Position numbers and translations under genes: made by a program. From an uncultured bacterium (GTDB lineage: Bacteria; Babelota; Babeliae; Babelales; CAIQNR01), in assembly GCA_903873255.1 (NCBI GenBank), contig CAIQNR010000022.1, forward strand, positions 1 to 32,362: DNA of 32,362 nt. The letters are read 5' to 3'. Positions 15,015 to 21,843 of this stretch are shown piece after piece. Positions within the stretch are counted from its first letter, which is position 1. Every line of letters starts with the position of its first letter. Under the pieces are notes generated by a model. That model was not told where the DNA came from and did no database searches. It worked only from the letters and a program-made list of their open reading frames with translations.

Positions 15015-15986
15015 ATGAATTATAAAACTCTTTTGGAGAGTATTGGCAATACTCCGCTTGTAAAAGTTCCTTTTGCTTCGCCCGCAACAATTCTTGCAAA
15101 GCTTGAATATTTAAACCCAGGCGGAAGCGTTAAAGATCGTTCGGCTTTGTATCTTATTGAGCAAGCAGAACGAACAGGAATGTTGAAGCCAGGCGGTACT
15201 ATTATTGATGCATCATCAGGAAATCATGGAATTGCGCTTGCAATGATTGGTGCTATTAAAGGATATAAAGTTATTATTACGGTAACTCCTAAATGTAGCA
15301 AAGAAAAATACCAAACAATGATTGCGTATGGTGCAGAGCTTATTATGTGCCCATCACGTGAATTTATGGAAGATCCAGAAAGTTACCATGCGCAAGCAGT
15401 GGCGCTTCATAAAAGAACACCTAACTCATTTATGCCTGACCAATATTACAATGTAGAAAATCGCAATGCTCATTATGCATGGCTTGGTTCAGAAATTTGG
15501 AAGCAAACTGAAGGCAAAATAACCCATCTTTTTGTAGGTGCTGGTACCTGTGGAACGGTTAGTGGTGTTGGTCGTTATTTAAAAGAACAAAATCCAAATG
15601 TTAAAGTGTATGCAGTTGATACAGCAACTTCATTTAAATCATCTAACGGCAATCCAAAGCCCTATAAAATTGAAGGCATTGGCATCGATTTTGTAAATGA
15701 AATTGCAGATTATTCTGTGATTGATGAAATTTTACCTGTTACTGACGCAGAAGGTCTTGGAATATTACCGGTACTTTCTCAACGCTATGGTCTTTTAGTT
15801 GGGCCAAGTAGTGGTGCAGTAGCTGCAAGTGTTATTAAAAAGATCCCAACTTTTAAAGAAGGTGATTTGGTAGTAATGATTTGCGGTGATTCAGGACGTG
15901 CCTATTTAACCAAGAATTTTTATGATACGGTTGATGAAAGAATTTTACCTGCTTTGCAAGTAGAAAATCAGATTGTTATTGAATAA
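15015..15986 (+). CDS. PLP-dependent cysteine synthase / cystathionine beta-synthase family enzyme
   Basis: Fold type II PLP enzyme. I-G-N-T-P-L-V is at 10-16 and N-P-G-G-S-V-K-D-R carries the Schiff-base Lys40. The phosphate-contacting loop is S-S-G-N-H-G (67-72) instead of the usual S-G-N-T-G. G-A-G-T-C-G-T-V-S-G matches the glycine-rich PLP phosphate loop. The segment Y-K-I-E-G-I-G-I-D-F-V is closer to cystathionine beta-synthase than to CysK, but no C-terminal CBS pair is present (323 residues). Likely reactions are beta-replacement on serine or O-acetylserine to form cysteine or cystathionine. The Thr-to-His change makes the exact substrate uncertain. It is preceded by GGA at an unusually long distance (11 bases) and followed by a hairpin terminator. 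Confidence 0.85.
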   Translation: MNYKTLLESIGNTPLVKVPFASPATILAKLEYLNPGGSVKDRSALYLIEQAERTGMLKPGGTIIDASSGNHGIALAMIGAIKGYKVIITVTPKCSKEKYQTMIAYGAELIMCPSREFMEDPESYHAQAVALHKRTPNSFMPDQYYNVENRNAHYAWLGSEIWKQTEGKITHLFVGAGTCGTVSGVGRYLKEQNPNVKVYAVDTATSFKSSNGNPKPYKIEGIGIDFVNEIADYSVIDEILPVTDAEGLGILPVLSQRYGLLVGPSSGAVAASVIKKIPTFKEGDLVVMICGDSGRAYLTKNFYDTVDERILPALQVENQIVIE

Positions 15987-15999
15987 AAATTTGTGCTCA

Positions 16000-16022
16000 A
16001 AAAAGTCATTTAAATGATTTTT
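16000..16022. terminator. Bidirectional terminator between the PLP enzyme and exported HAD genes
   Basis: AAAAAGTCATT / AATGATTTTT form a hairpin flanked by A-run on the left and T-run on the right, so it can stop transcription from either side. It lies 14 bases after the PLP enzyme stop and downstream of the convergent gene at 16134-16973. Confidence 0.6.
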
Positions 16023-16054
16023 CCCCCACCCGGCAGAACGCTGGATAGGGGAAA
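16020..16054. repeat. GC-rich two-tier hairpin
   Basis: TTTCCCC (16020-16026) pairs with GGGGAAA (16048-16054), and inside it CCGGC (16030-16034) pairs with GCTGG (16040-16044, one G-U pair) around the loop AGAAC. Its G+C content stands out from the AT-rich flanks. It directly follows the terminator at 16000-16022. It may be a backup terminator, an RNA structure, or a copy of a dispersed repeat. The rest of the gap 15987-16133 shows nothing else. Confidence 0.5.
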
Positions 16055-16133
16055 TGGAGGTTATCGAAATAAGCTGTTTTATGCTTAAAAACAGACAGGT
16101 ATGATAGTATCGAAATAAAATATAAAAATCAAA

Positions 16134-16973
16134 TTATCTTTTTATGTTCAATATATCAAAAAGTATGTGCTCTAAGTTTGCTTCGCCTTTAAATTGTATA
16201 GCAAAATCAAAGTTACCTTTTTCGATTGCAGCAATACAATTTGCACGTTTATCGTCGATGAATATTTTTTTACCAAGTACTTTATTTTTACTTAAAAACT
16301 TTTTGTATGCTTCTGGGTTTGGCTTAGTGACCCAATTATTTTTTGCAGATGATATAAATGAGTGATTTTTATCTTTTAGAAATTGCATAAAGTAAGAAAA
16401 TTCAGATTTTGACATATTATAATCGGCTTGATGTTTTTTCATATGTTCAATAATGACATTCAAAACATTTTGACCCATGTTGGAGAGAATATGGTTATGG
16501 TGGCCAGCATCATGGAGTGTGGTAATAAGATGAGCCATGCCGAGGTTTAACTTGTTAACGCGGGTTGTTGCCATTCTCATATCTTCAACATATTGGCTGA
16601 GTGGATCTGTTGCAACTTCATGTTGTGTTAAAACAGCATCCCAGCAAAGTTTTTCTTTTTTGCCGTCACTGTTGATGATAGAACGTTCTGAGTTTAGTGT
16701 GCGGGCTGCGCGAGCGAGTCGAAACGCATATCCCCAGCCTTTTTTTGATCGGATTTCATTAAAGATGGTTGGAAGAGAACTAAATGCTTTGTCAAAGATA
16801 ACGCCATTAAGATCCCAGGCGATCAGAGTGTTTTCTTTTGGCTGGCGTGCATCGTGATAAGTCATGCCATCGCGGTAATAGAGATTTTTGCATTCAGGAT
16901 CTTTGCGATAACCAGCAGCATCAATAGAGCTTATAAGTAAACAGGTAAAACTTACATATAAAATTTTCTTCAT
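16134..16973 (-). CDS. Exported HAD-superfamily hydrolase
   Basis: A signal peptide covers residues 1-20 (MKKILYVSFTCLLISSIDAA); the ribosome site AGGGGAG is strong. HAD motifs follow in order: motif I D54-L-N-G-V (nucleophile Asp54), motif II Ser164 in H-I-L-S-N-M, motif III Lys217 in T-K-P-N-P-E-A-Y, and motif IV F-I-D-D-K-R-A-N (Asp240, Asp241). The Asp two residues after the nucleophile, the usual general acid of phosphatases, is Asn56, so the chemistry may differ or be slow. HAD enzymes are mostly cytoplasmic; export points to an extracytoplasmic or host-side substrate. The cytoplasmic HAD gene at 17087-17755 on the same strand is only distantly similar and 113 bases away. Confidence 0.85.
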   Translation of the reverse strand: MKKILYVSFTCLLISSIDAAGYRKDPECKNLYYRDGMTYHDARQPKENTLIAWDLNGVIFDKAFSSLPTIFNEIRSKKGWGYAFRLARAARTLNSERSIINSDGKKEKLCWDAVLTQHEVATDPLSQYVEDMRMATTRVNKLNLGMAHLITTLHDAGHHNHILSNMGQNVLNVIIEHMKKHQADYNMSKSEFSYFMQFLKDKNHSFISSAKNNWVTKPNPEAYKKFLSKNKVLGKKIFIDDKRANCIAAIEKGNFDFAIQFKGEANLEHILFDILNIKR

Positions 16974-17086
16974 AGAACTCCCCTTTATCTTAAAAAATAA
17001 ATTACAAATAAGATAATAAATATTTTAGTCTATGAATTGCAAGTATTTACATGTTTTTTCTGGCAAACCTAATCAGAGACTGTTTT

Positions 17087-17755
17087 TTATAAATTTTCAA
17101 TAAGCTTTTCAAGCTCTATCTCATCATAATGGTCAATAATGAGGTCTGCTTCTTTAAGAGCTTCTCTGTTTTTTGCAGTATTGATTCCTATGCAAAACAT
17201 GCCGGCAGCTTTTGCAGCGCGAATTCCATGAGGAGAATCTTCAATAGCTATACATTCTGTTGGAGATACGCCAAGAGCTTGAGCTGCGTGTAAGTAAAGA
17301 TCTGGGTCCGGTTTTGATTTGTTATTAACATGGGTAATGTTATAGACATGTTCACCAAAATATTCATGGAGCGGTATAACTTCGCGAGTACATTTAAGAG
17401 TAAAGTCATCCGCATTGGTTGCGATACCGGTACGTAAATTTGCTTGAAGAACTTTTGCGTGGAACCGTTTGAACCCATCGATAAATTCTACGCCATCTTT
17501 GTAAATGTGGCCGGCGCGGTTTCTTTTTTCTTCCATAAGTTCATGGAGGGTGTGTTCAAGATTCATACGTTCTTTGATGATTGCGCAGCTTCTGTGGATA
17601 GCCATACCACGTAGCTCATCATTGATTTCTTTAAAAAGTTCGTCCGAAATGTTTTCGTCTTTGTTTTTAATAAGATCGTGAGTTACTTTTTTCCAGATAT
17701 GTTCTGTATCGATAATGGTTCCATCCATATCAAAAATGATTGCTCTAAATTTCAT
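17087..17755 (-). CDS. HAD-superfamily hydrolase, beta-phosphoglucomutase-like subfamily
   Basis: Cytoplasmic phosphatase or phosphomutase. Motif I D9-M-D-G-T is canonical, motif II is I-A-T-N-A, motif III Lys is in S-K-P-D-P-D-L-Y, and motif IV is I-E-D-S-P-H-G-I-R-A-A. The helical cap lies between residues about 15 and 85. The length of 222 fits the subfamily. AAAGGAA lies about six bases upstream of the ATG. The substrate cannot be read from the sequence; sugar phosphates or pseudouridine/FMN-type substrates are usual for the group. The neighbouring exported HAD gene suggests an old expansion of this family. Confidence 0.93.
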   Translation of the reverse strand: MKFRAIIFDMDGTIIDTEHIWKKVTHDLIKNKDENISDELFKEINDELRGMAIHRSCAIIKERMNLEHTLHELMEEKRNRAGHIYKDGVEFIDGFKRFHAKVLQANLRTGIATNADDFTLKCTREVIPLHEYFGEHVYNITHVNNKSKPDPDLYLHAAQALGVSPTECIAIEDSPHGIRAAKAAGMFCIGINTAKNREALKEADLIIDHYDEIELEKLIENL

Positions 17756-17880
17756 GGTGGTTCCTTTCGTTAGTTTATTGTTTGATTATTACGTTTTTAT
17801 GAGTTGATTATTCATGGAATCATAGTACCTTAAATCTATCATATTTTATTATTCCTATCTTCTTATAAAGGTAATCTACT

Positions 17881-18522
17881 ATGACCGATAAATTCAAAGG
17901 TTTGCAAAAACTTTCTCCGGTTATTATTGCGGCGATTGCATTTTTAGCTTTGCGCATGTTTAAAATAAGCTTAATTGCTGGCACTCACATATCATTTTTT
18001 TCAGTCACTGATGCACTTATGCCGCTTACAGGCATTATTGGTATGTCATATGCGATAGGGGCAATTTTGCTCCGTTATTCATGGCGTATTTGCATGCTTA
18101 ATGCCTCATATTCAGTGCTAGTATACCATCTTCCAGGTTTATGTGCATCGTATTATTGGGCGTCAAAATCTCGATTGATTTCTATAGGATTGCCACTTTT
18201 GTGTATGGCAATTTTTATTGTACATCCAGTTGGTTTTTATGCAGCTCCCTATGTTCTGTATTGGTTTATACCTGTAGTTCTTGGTTTGTTGCGTATCTCA
18301 TCTCCTGTAGCATCAGCATTTACGAGTACTTTTATTGCGCATGCAGTTGGTTCTGTTTTGTGGTTGTATACTATTCCTATGACGTCTGCTCAGTGGTTGA
18401 GTTTGATTCCGATTGTTGCAGTAGAACGCTGTTGTTTTGCTGGTTTTATGATTCTTGTGTATTATGCGGGTAGCGCTGTGCGTCAAGCATATACAGCTTT
18501 AAAGTTAAACTACGCAAAATAA
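17881..18522 (+). CDS. Integral membrane protein, possibly ECF-transporter S-component-like
   Basis: About six hydrophobic helices span nearly the whole 213 residues, with short polar ends (MTDKFKGLQK and YTALKLNYAK). The pattern F-F-S-V-T-D-A-L-M-P-L-T-G near residues 39-51 and an A-H-x-V-G-S-V motif near 158-164 recall substrate-binding S-components of energy-coupling factor vitamin transporters. I cannot identify a ligand and no EcfA or EcfT gene is in the window. AAAGG lies ten bases upstream of the ATG. The gene ends 13 bases before uppS, so the two are probably co-transcribed, which leaves an isoprenoid- or envelope-linked role open. Confidence 0.65.
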   Translation: MTDKFKGLQKLSPVIIAAIAFLALRMFKISLIAGTHISFFSVTDALMPLTGIIGMSYAIGAILLRYSWRICMLNASYSVLVYHLPGLCASYYWASKSRLISIGLPLLCMAIFIVHPVGFYAAPYVLYWFIPVVLGLLRISSPVASAFTSTFIAHAVGSVLWLYTIPMTSAQWLSLIPIVAVERCCFAGFMILVYYAGSAVRQAYTALKLNYAK

Positions 18523-18535
18523 AAGGGCTTGTTGG

Positions 18536-19228
18536 ATGATTAAACACTTGGCTATTATTATGGATGGCAACCGTAGATGGGCAAAAAAGAACGCACTATC
18601 TTATTCTATTGGATACCGCGAAGGCGGTACTGCAGCTATCAGAAAATCGTTAGAATTTGCACTTAAAAATGGTATTAAATTTTTATCACTCTATACATTT
18701 TCTTTAGAAAATTTTAAACGTCCAGAAGAAGAAAAAGACTTTATTTTTGAAAGTTTAATGGTAGAAGGGCCAAAACAATTACCTTATTTACAAGAGCATA
18801 ATATTAGAATGTGTTTTATTGGTGATCGTACAAAATTTCCCGAACGAGTTATTCCTACTATTACTACGTTAGAAGAAAGCACTAAAAATAACAGTGCATT
18901 ACAGTTAAATATTCTTTTTTGTTATGGCGCTCAACAAGAATTAGTATCTGCGGTTAAAGAGATTGTACGCAAAGTGAAAATTGGTGAGTTGTCCGAAGAT
19001 GCTATTTCAGAATCTACCATAGCGGATAATTTGTGGACGCGCGGTATTCCCGATCCAGAGTTGATTATTAGAACAAGCGGTGCGCAGCGATTGAGTAATT
19101 TTTTGTTATTTCAAGCTGCCTACAGTGAAATTTTCTTTATTAAATGTTTGTGGCCAGAAATTACAGAACGGGATTTGCAGGCAGCTTTAGATTCTTATTT
19201 AGGTGTGCAAAGAAACTTTGGTGTATAA
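18536..19228 (+). CDS. uppS: Isoprenyl transferase (undecaprenyl diphosphate synthase family)
   Basis: UppS condenses IPP units onto farnesyl diphosphate to make the C55 carrier of peptidoglycan precursors. I-I-M-D10-G-N-R-R-W-A-K carries the catalytic Asp; S-L-Y-T-F-S-L-E-N-F-K-R-P and R-T-S-G-A-Q-R-L-S-N-F (179-189) are the other family blocks. Several usually conserved positions differ: the G-H-x-A-G His is Tyr (G-Y-R-E-G), N-Y-G-G-R is C-Y-G-A-Q (129-133), and the Glu of R-T-G/S-G-E is Ala183. The length of 230 is normal. AGGG lies eight bases before the ATG. The gene ends 14 bases from a convergent gene. Family membership is certain; chain length and activity are less so. Confidence 0.92.
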   Translation: MIKHLAIIMDGNRRWAKKNALSYSIGYREGGTAAIRKSLEFALKNGIKFLSLYTFSLENFKRPEEEKDFIFESLMVEGPKQLPYLQEHNIRMCFIGDRTKFPERVIPTITTLEESTKNNSALQLNILFCYGAQQELVSAVKEIVRKVKIGELSEDAISESTIADNLWTRGIPDPELIIRTSGAQRLSNFLLFQAAYSEIFFIKCLWPEITERDLQAALDSYLGVQRNFGV

Positions 19229-19242
19229 ATAAAGACTCTAGT

Positions 19243-19542
19243 TTAATCTTGTTTTTCTTTGCTTTTGTCATTATCAACAATATCTTTCCAGTCTGCAAAA
19301 TTTATTCTGTTTTCTGCAGGTAATTCTACAGATGCCTTTTCAAGCTCAGAATTTGTAGAAGGCTTGATAGCAGCTTCATGTTTTTCAAGACCAACAGATG
19401 GGGCTGCTTGAGGTGCAAGTTCAGTTGCAGCGGATTTTACTGTTTCTTCTTGTACAGATGGGGTTGTTTCAGGTGTAACTTCTTCTGCAAGCACAGTTCC
19501 AAAAGTAGATGCCAAAAAGAGCCCAAATAGTTTACTGTTCAT
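19243..19542 (-). CDS. Small exported acidic Pro/Thr/Glu/Ala-rich protein
   Basis: The ATG at 19542 is chosen because AAAGGAG lies seven to eight bases upstream and a signal peptide begins there (MNSKLFGLFLASTFGTVLA, cleavage after VLA). A frame extension upstream would add a non-signal N-terminus and lacks a ribosome site. The mature part of about 80 residues is low-complexity, with a twice-seen pattern (A/T)-x-P-S-V followed by an acidic/Ala stretch, and a short conserved-looking end N-F-A-D-W-K-D-I-V-D. No family is recognised. It follows the PASTA gene by 62 bases and may share its transcript. Confidence 0.7.
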   Translation of the reverse strand: MNSKLFGLFLASTFGTVLAEEVTPETTPSVQEETVKSAATELAPQAAPSVGLEKHEAAIKPSTNSELEKASVELPAENRINFADWKDIVDNDKSKEKQD

Positions 19543-19604
19543 ACGATCTCCTTTAAAAAAAATAGAAAATAATGTGAGAGTGTATGTTGGGAAAAGTCTC
19601 TGTG

Positions 19605-20348
19605 TCAATATTTTATATTGAGATGAAAAATAGGTGGATTTTTTAAAGAAAAAAGAGTGCCATGGACAGGTTGTTGTTCGATAATAGTTGCAGTTTCTAG
19701 TAATGAATGGTGTGGTTTTCTACCTTCTTCATAGGTTTTATACGTTAGATTATTCTTTTTTAAAATATTTTCAGCTTCAAAAAATGAACGCTCTATAAAA
19801 TTTGGAACGATATAATATTCTTCTGGTGTAGTTGTATAGAGTACATAATTATTTTCTAATGGTTCTGCTGCTTCAGGCAGTTGTGCAATGCATGTCTCTA
19901 AAGGCAGTATGCGGGTGCTCAAAATGGGAATGCATATTTTTTTATATTGATTTTTATACGACGATAGCATTGTTAATGCTCGGTCTAAAGATATATTGGT
20001 AAGGTTTGGCATAGTGCATTGGCGAGGCGGTTGCGTAATAATAAGATGAATAGTTTGATGTGGTTTTACATGAGTACCAGCGGCAGGAGTTTGCTGTAAA
20101 ATTTTTGGCTCTTGTGTTGTTGCATCTTCTTTTTTATCAATAATTTTAACTGTGAGGTTGTGGGAAGAAAGAAGATCGATTGTTTCAACTAAATTTTTAC
20201 CAATCACTGATGGAACTGTTATGTGTGTGGTTGGCATATACCATTTCATAAGGTTGTAACCAAAAATGCAACATACAAACGGAATAATCCATAATGTTTT
20301 TTTAATGAGGGACTTGGGAGATTGTAGAAGTAAAAAATGTAAGTTCAT
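19605..20348 (-). CDS. Membrane-anchored PASTA-domain protein
   Basis: A short cytoplasmic N-terminus is followed by one membrane helix (about residues 16-36, LWIIPFVCCIFGYNL) and an extracytoplasmic part with about three PASTA modules. The first is clearest (V-P-S-V-I-G-K-N-L-V-E-T...Q-Q-T-P-A-A-G-T), the second is divergent (M-P-N-L-T-N-I-S-L), and the third is V-P-N-F-I-E-R-S-F...E-Q-Q-P-V-H-G-T. PASTA modules bind peptidoglycan or lipid II-like ligands. There is no kinase or transpeptidase domain, so it is neither PknB nor a PBP. The ATG at 20348 is preferred to an in-frame GTG nine bases earlier, but neither has a strong ribosome site. It starts 33 bases after the end of the RNase P RNA gene on the same strand. 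Confidence 0.82.
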   Translation of the reverse strand: MNLHFLLLQSPKSLIKKTLWIIPFVCCIFGYNLMKWYMPTTHITVPSVIGKNLVETIDLLSSHNLTVKIIDKKEDATTQEPKILQQTPAAGTHVKPHQTIHLIITQPPRQCTMPNLTNISLDRALTMLSSYKNQYKKICIPILSTRILPLETCIAQLPEAAEPLENNYVLYTTTPEEYYIVPNFIERSFFEAENILKKNNLTYKTYEEGRKPHHSLLETATIIEQQPVHGTLFSLKNPPIFHLNIKY

Positions 20349-20380
20349 AAATATCACGCTCTATGTTGATAGAAAAATGC

Positions 20381-20749
20381 TTTCTGCAGTCATATTGTAA
20401 GCCGGATTCTGTTCTTACTTTTCAGTAAGTAGCAACCATGTATCTAAGCGACATACCCGCATGTTTAACCGGAATAAACGACCAACACATGCCTATTTTG
20501 TCTTGCTCCAAGTGGGGTTTGCCCTGTATGTATATCACTATACACACCTGTGCGCTCTTACCGCACATTTTCACCCTTACCCCTTATTGTTACATAAGTG
20601 GCGGTTATTTTCTGTGGCACTTTCCGTGAGCTTGCGCTCCCCTTGACTATAGGACTTAACCGTTTTCAAGGCACTTTGTTTATTAGGAGTCCGGACTTTC
20701 CTCTTATAAAGTAAACCCTATAAGCGATTGCTTGCTTTGACTGCAGAAA
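20381..20749 (-). ncRNA. rnpB: RNase P RNA (bacterial type A)
   Basis: Catalytic RNA that removes 5' leaders from pre-tRNA. On the minus strand the conserved 5' core GAGGAAAGTCCGGAC is at 20703-20689 and the conserved 3' core AGAATCCGGCTTA at 20410-20398. The ends are set by a perfect 12-bp P1 helix: TTTCTGCAGTCA (20749-20738) pairs with TGACTGCAGAAA (20392-20381). A P3-like hairpin CTTATA...TATAAG lies between P1 and the 5' core. The length of 369 is normal. The first 32 bases overlap the last codons of the membrane protein gene at 20718-21179. No separate promoter is evident, so the RNA may be processed from a shared transcript. Confidence 0.95.
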
Positions 20750-21179
20750 TCAATTTCAAAGAAAATGAAAGTACTAAAAGATTACCAAGAAATTGACCAA
20801 TTGTATATACCAGGTTGCAAGGCTTAATTCCAAAAAATAAGCTTAACACTATTATTTTTGTCCCTAGGCAGATCATAAGTAGGGCGTAGGGAAAGAAGGG
20901 TTTATCAATAAAATTTCTTTTTAATTGATAGCTCAGTGTTAAAATCGCTATCCATATAACAGTAATTAATGCAGAATATGTTGCATCAAAAGATGATTGT
21001 AATACAAGTAGTGTAAATAAAAAAATGCAATGATTCCATGATGAAGTTCTTACAATTGATGTGATTGTTGCAATAAGAGTGCAGTAAAAAAATTGTTTAT
21101 AGGCAAGCCCTTTTAGTACAATATCTAAGAAAAAAAAAGCACTGGGATATACGATCCAGTTGATACAATGTGCAATCAT
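20718..21179 (-). CDS. Small integral membrane protein overlapping rnpB
   Basis: A 153-residue protein with four to five hydrophobic helices, Phe-, Leu- and Ile-rich. Size and helix pattern would suit a MreD-like or other small envelope membrane protein, but no diagnostic motif is seen, so it is left unnamed. ATGAGAG lies about eight bases before the ATG. Its last ten codons and stop also form the 5' strand of P1 and part of P3 of the RNase P RNA, so its C-terminal sequence (S-A-V-K-A-S-N-R-L) is constrained by RNA pairing. Confidence 0.65.
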   Translation of the reverse strand: MIAHCINWIVYPSAFFFLDIVLKGLAYKQFFYCTLIATITSIVRTSSWNHCIFLFTLLVLQSSFDATYSALITVIWIAILTLSYQLKRNFIDKPFFPYALLMICLGTKIIVLSLFFGIKPCNLVYTIGQFLGNLLVLSFSLKLISAVKASNRL

Positions 21180-21229
21180 TATTTAACTCTCATTTGTAAA
21201 AAATAATAAAATTATAAAGGTAGTGTAAG

Positions 21230-21257
21230 TTGACAATCAGGTATAATCAAGTACATT
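21230..21257 (+). promoter_or_regulatory. Possible promoter of the repeat-containing exported protein gene
   Basis: A perfect TTGACA (21230-21235) is followed after 16 bases by TACATT (21252-21257, four of six). A perfect TATAAT also occurs at 21242-21247, but only six bases after TTGACA, so the two perfect boxes cannot work as one promoter. The leader to the ATG at 21302 would be about 38 bases and contains AGGAG-like TAGGAGTTTCTAG. Confidence 0.4.
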
Positions 21258-21301
21258 AATGTTCATCTTGTACGTAGTATTTTTTTCATAGGAGTTTCTA
21301 G

Positions 21302-21742
21302 ATGAATAAACATATCAAATTAAGCCTTATTTTGTTGGTATCTGCAAATGTTTTTGCAGCAGATGATTCACAAGTTGTAGCATCAGCTGTAGAAGCAGCA
21401 GTTGTTGCAGAAGTAGCTCCAGTAGTTACAGAAATTGCAGCTGTAGAAGCAGCAGTTGTTGCAGAAGTAGCTCCAGTAGTTACAGAAGTAACTTCAAAGC
21501 CTTTTTACACAAGAGCATGGGAATCAACCAAAAATGCTACTAAATCTGCTAAAGATGGCGTAGTAAAAGGTTTTAACACAGCAACATCTAAAGCTACTTA
21601 TGTAAATGCAGATGGTACTTACAACAAAAAGAACATTGCAATTGCAACTACTGCTGTTGTTGTTACTACCGCTGTTGCTTACTATGCTTACAAAGCATAC
21701 AAAAACAAAAAAGCTCAAGACGACGAAGACGATCAAGAGTAA
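21302..21742 (+). CDS. Exported Ala/Val-rich protein with tandem repeat and C-terminal membrane segment
   Basis: The signal peptide is M-N-K-H-I-K-L-S-L-I-L-L-V-S-A-N-V-F-A-A, with AGGAG upstream. Two near-identical 18-residue units (A-A-V-E-A-A-V-V-A-E-V-A-P-V-V-T-E type) follow at about 28-63. A Lys/Thr-rich stretch (K-N-A-T-K-S-A-K-D-G-V-V-K-G-F) comes next, then a membrane helix at about 113-128 (IAIATTAVVVTTAVAYYAY), and a charged tail K-K-A-Q-D-D-E-D-D-Q-E. A protein with signal peptide, external repeat and C-terminal anchor could be surface-exposed. No family is recognised. The gene is followed by an intrinsic terminator. Confidence 0.8.
   Translation: MNKHIKLSLILLVSANVFAADDSQVVASAVEAAVVAEVAPVVTEIAAVEAAVVAEVAPVVTEVTSKPFYTRAWESTKNATKSAKDGVVKGFNTATSKATYVNADGTYNKKNIAIATTAVVVTTAVAYYAYKAYKNKKAQDDEDDQE
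21384..21487 (+). repeat. 54-base tandem repeat, two copies, within the exported Ala/Val-rich gene
   Basis: The 50-base block starting CAGCTGTAGAAGCAGCAG at 21384 recurs at 21438 without any base change through the end of the second unit at 21487. Synonymous positions are identical too, so the duplication is recent or kept uniform by copy-number change. The period is 18 codons, so unit gain or loss keeps the frame. Confidence 0.9.
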
Positions 21743-21787
21743 TTTTTTAAAATATTAAATTTTGAAAATAAGAAAAGTACAAGTTTT

Positions 21788-21818
21788 AAAAGGTCGCTGT
21801 AATAGGCGGCCTTTTACT
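21788..21818 (+). terminator. Rho-independent terminator after the exported Ala/Val-rich gene
   Basis: AAAAGGTCGC (21788-21797) pairs with GCGGCCTTTT (21806-21815, one G-U pair) around an eight-base loop, ending in a T-rich run. It lies 46 bases after the stop at 21742 and only 28 bases before the penicillin-binding protein ATG, so that gene needs its own promoter or readthrough. Confidence 0.8.
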
Positions 21819-21843
21819 TTTGGTGTTGATTCATATATCGAAG

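Noticed and set aside
18141-18473. Cys/Tyr-rich frame inside the membrane protein gene at 17881-18522
   Set aside because: A frame-shifted shadow of the hydrophobic gene; no ribosome site and implausible composition.
19543-19608. N-terminal extension of the small exported protein at 19243-19542
   Set aside because: It would hide the signal peptide, lacks a ribosome site and overlaps the PASTA gene's stop. The internal ATG has AAAGGAG.
19605-20348. PknB-type Ser/Thr kinase because of PASTA modules
   Set aside because: Only a few dozen residues precede the membrane helix; there is no kinase domain.
21230-21247. TTGACA and TATAAT as one promoter
   Set aside because: Both boxes are perfect, but only six bases separate them, far below the 16-18 needed.
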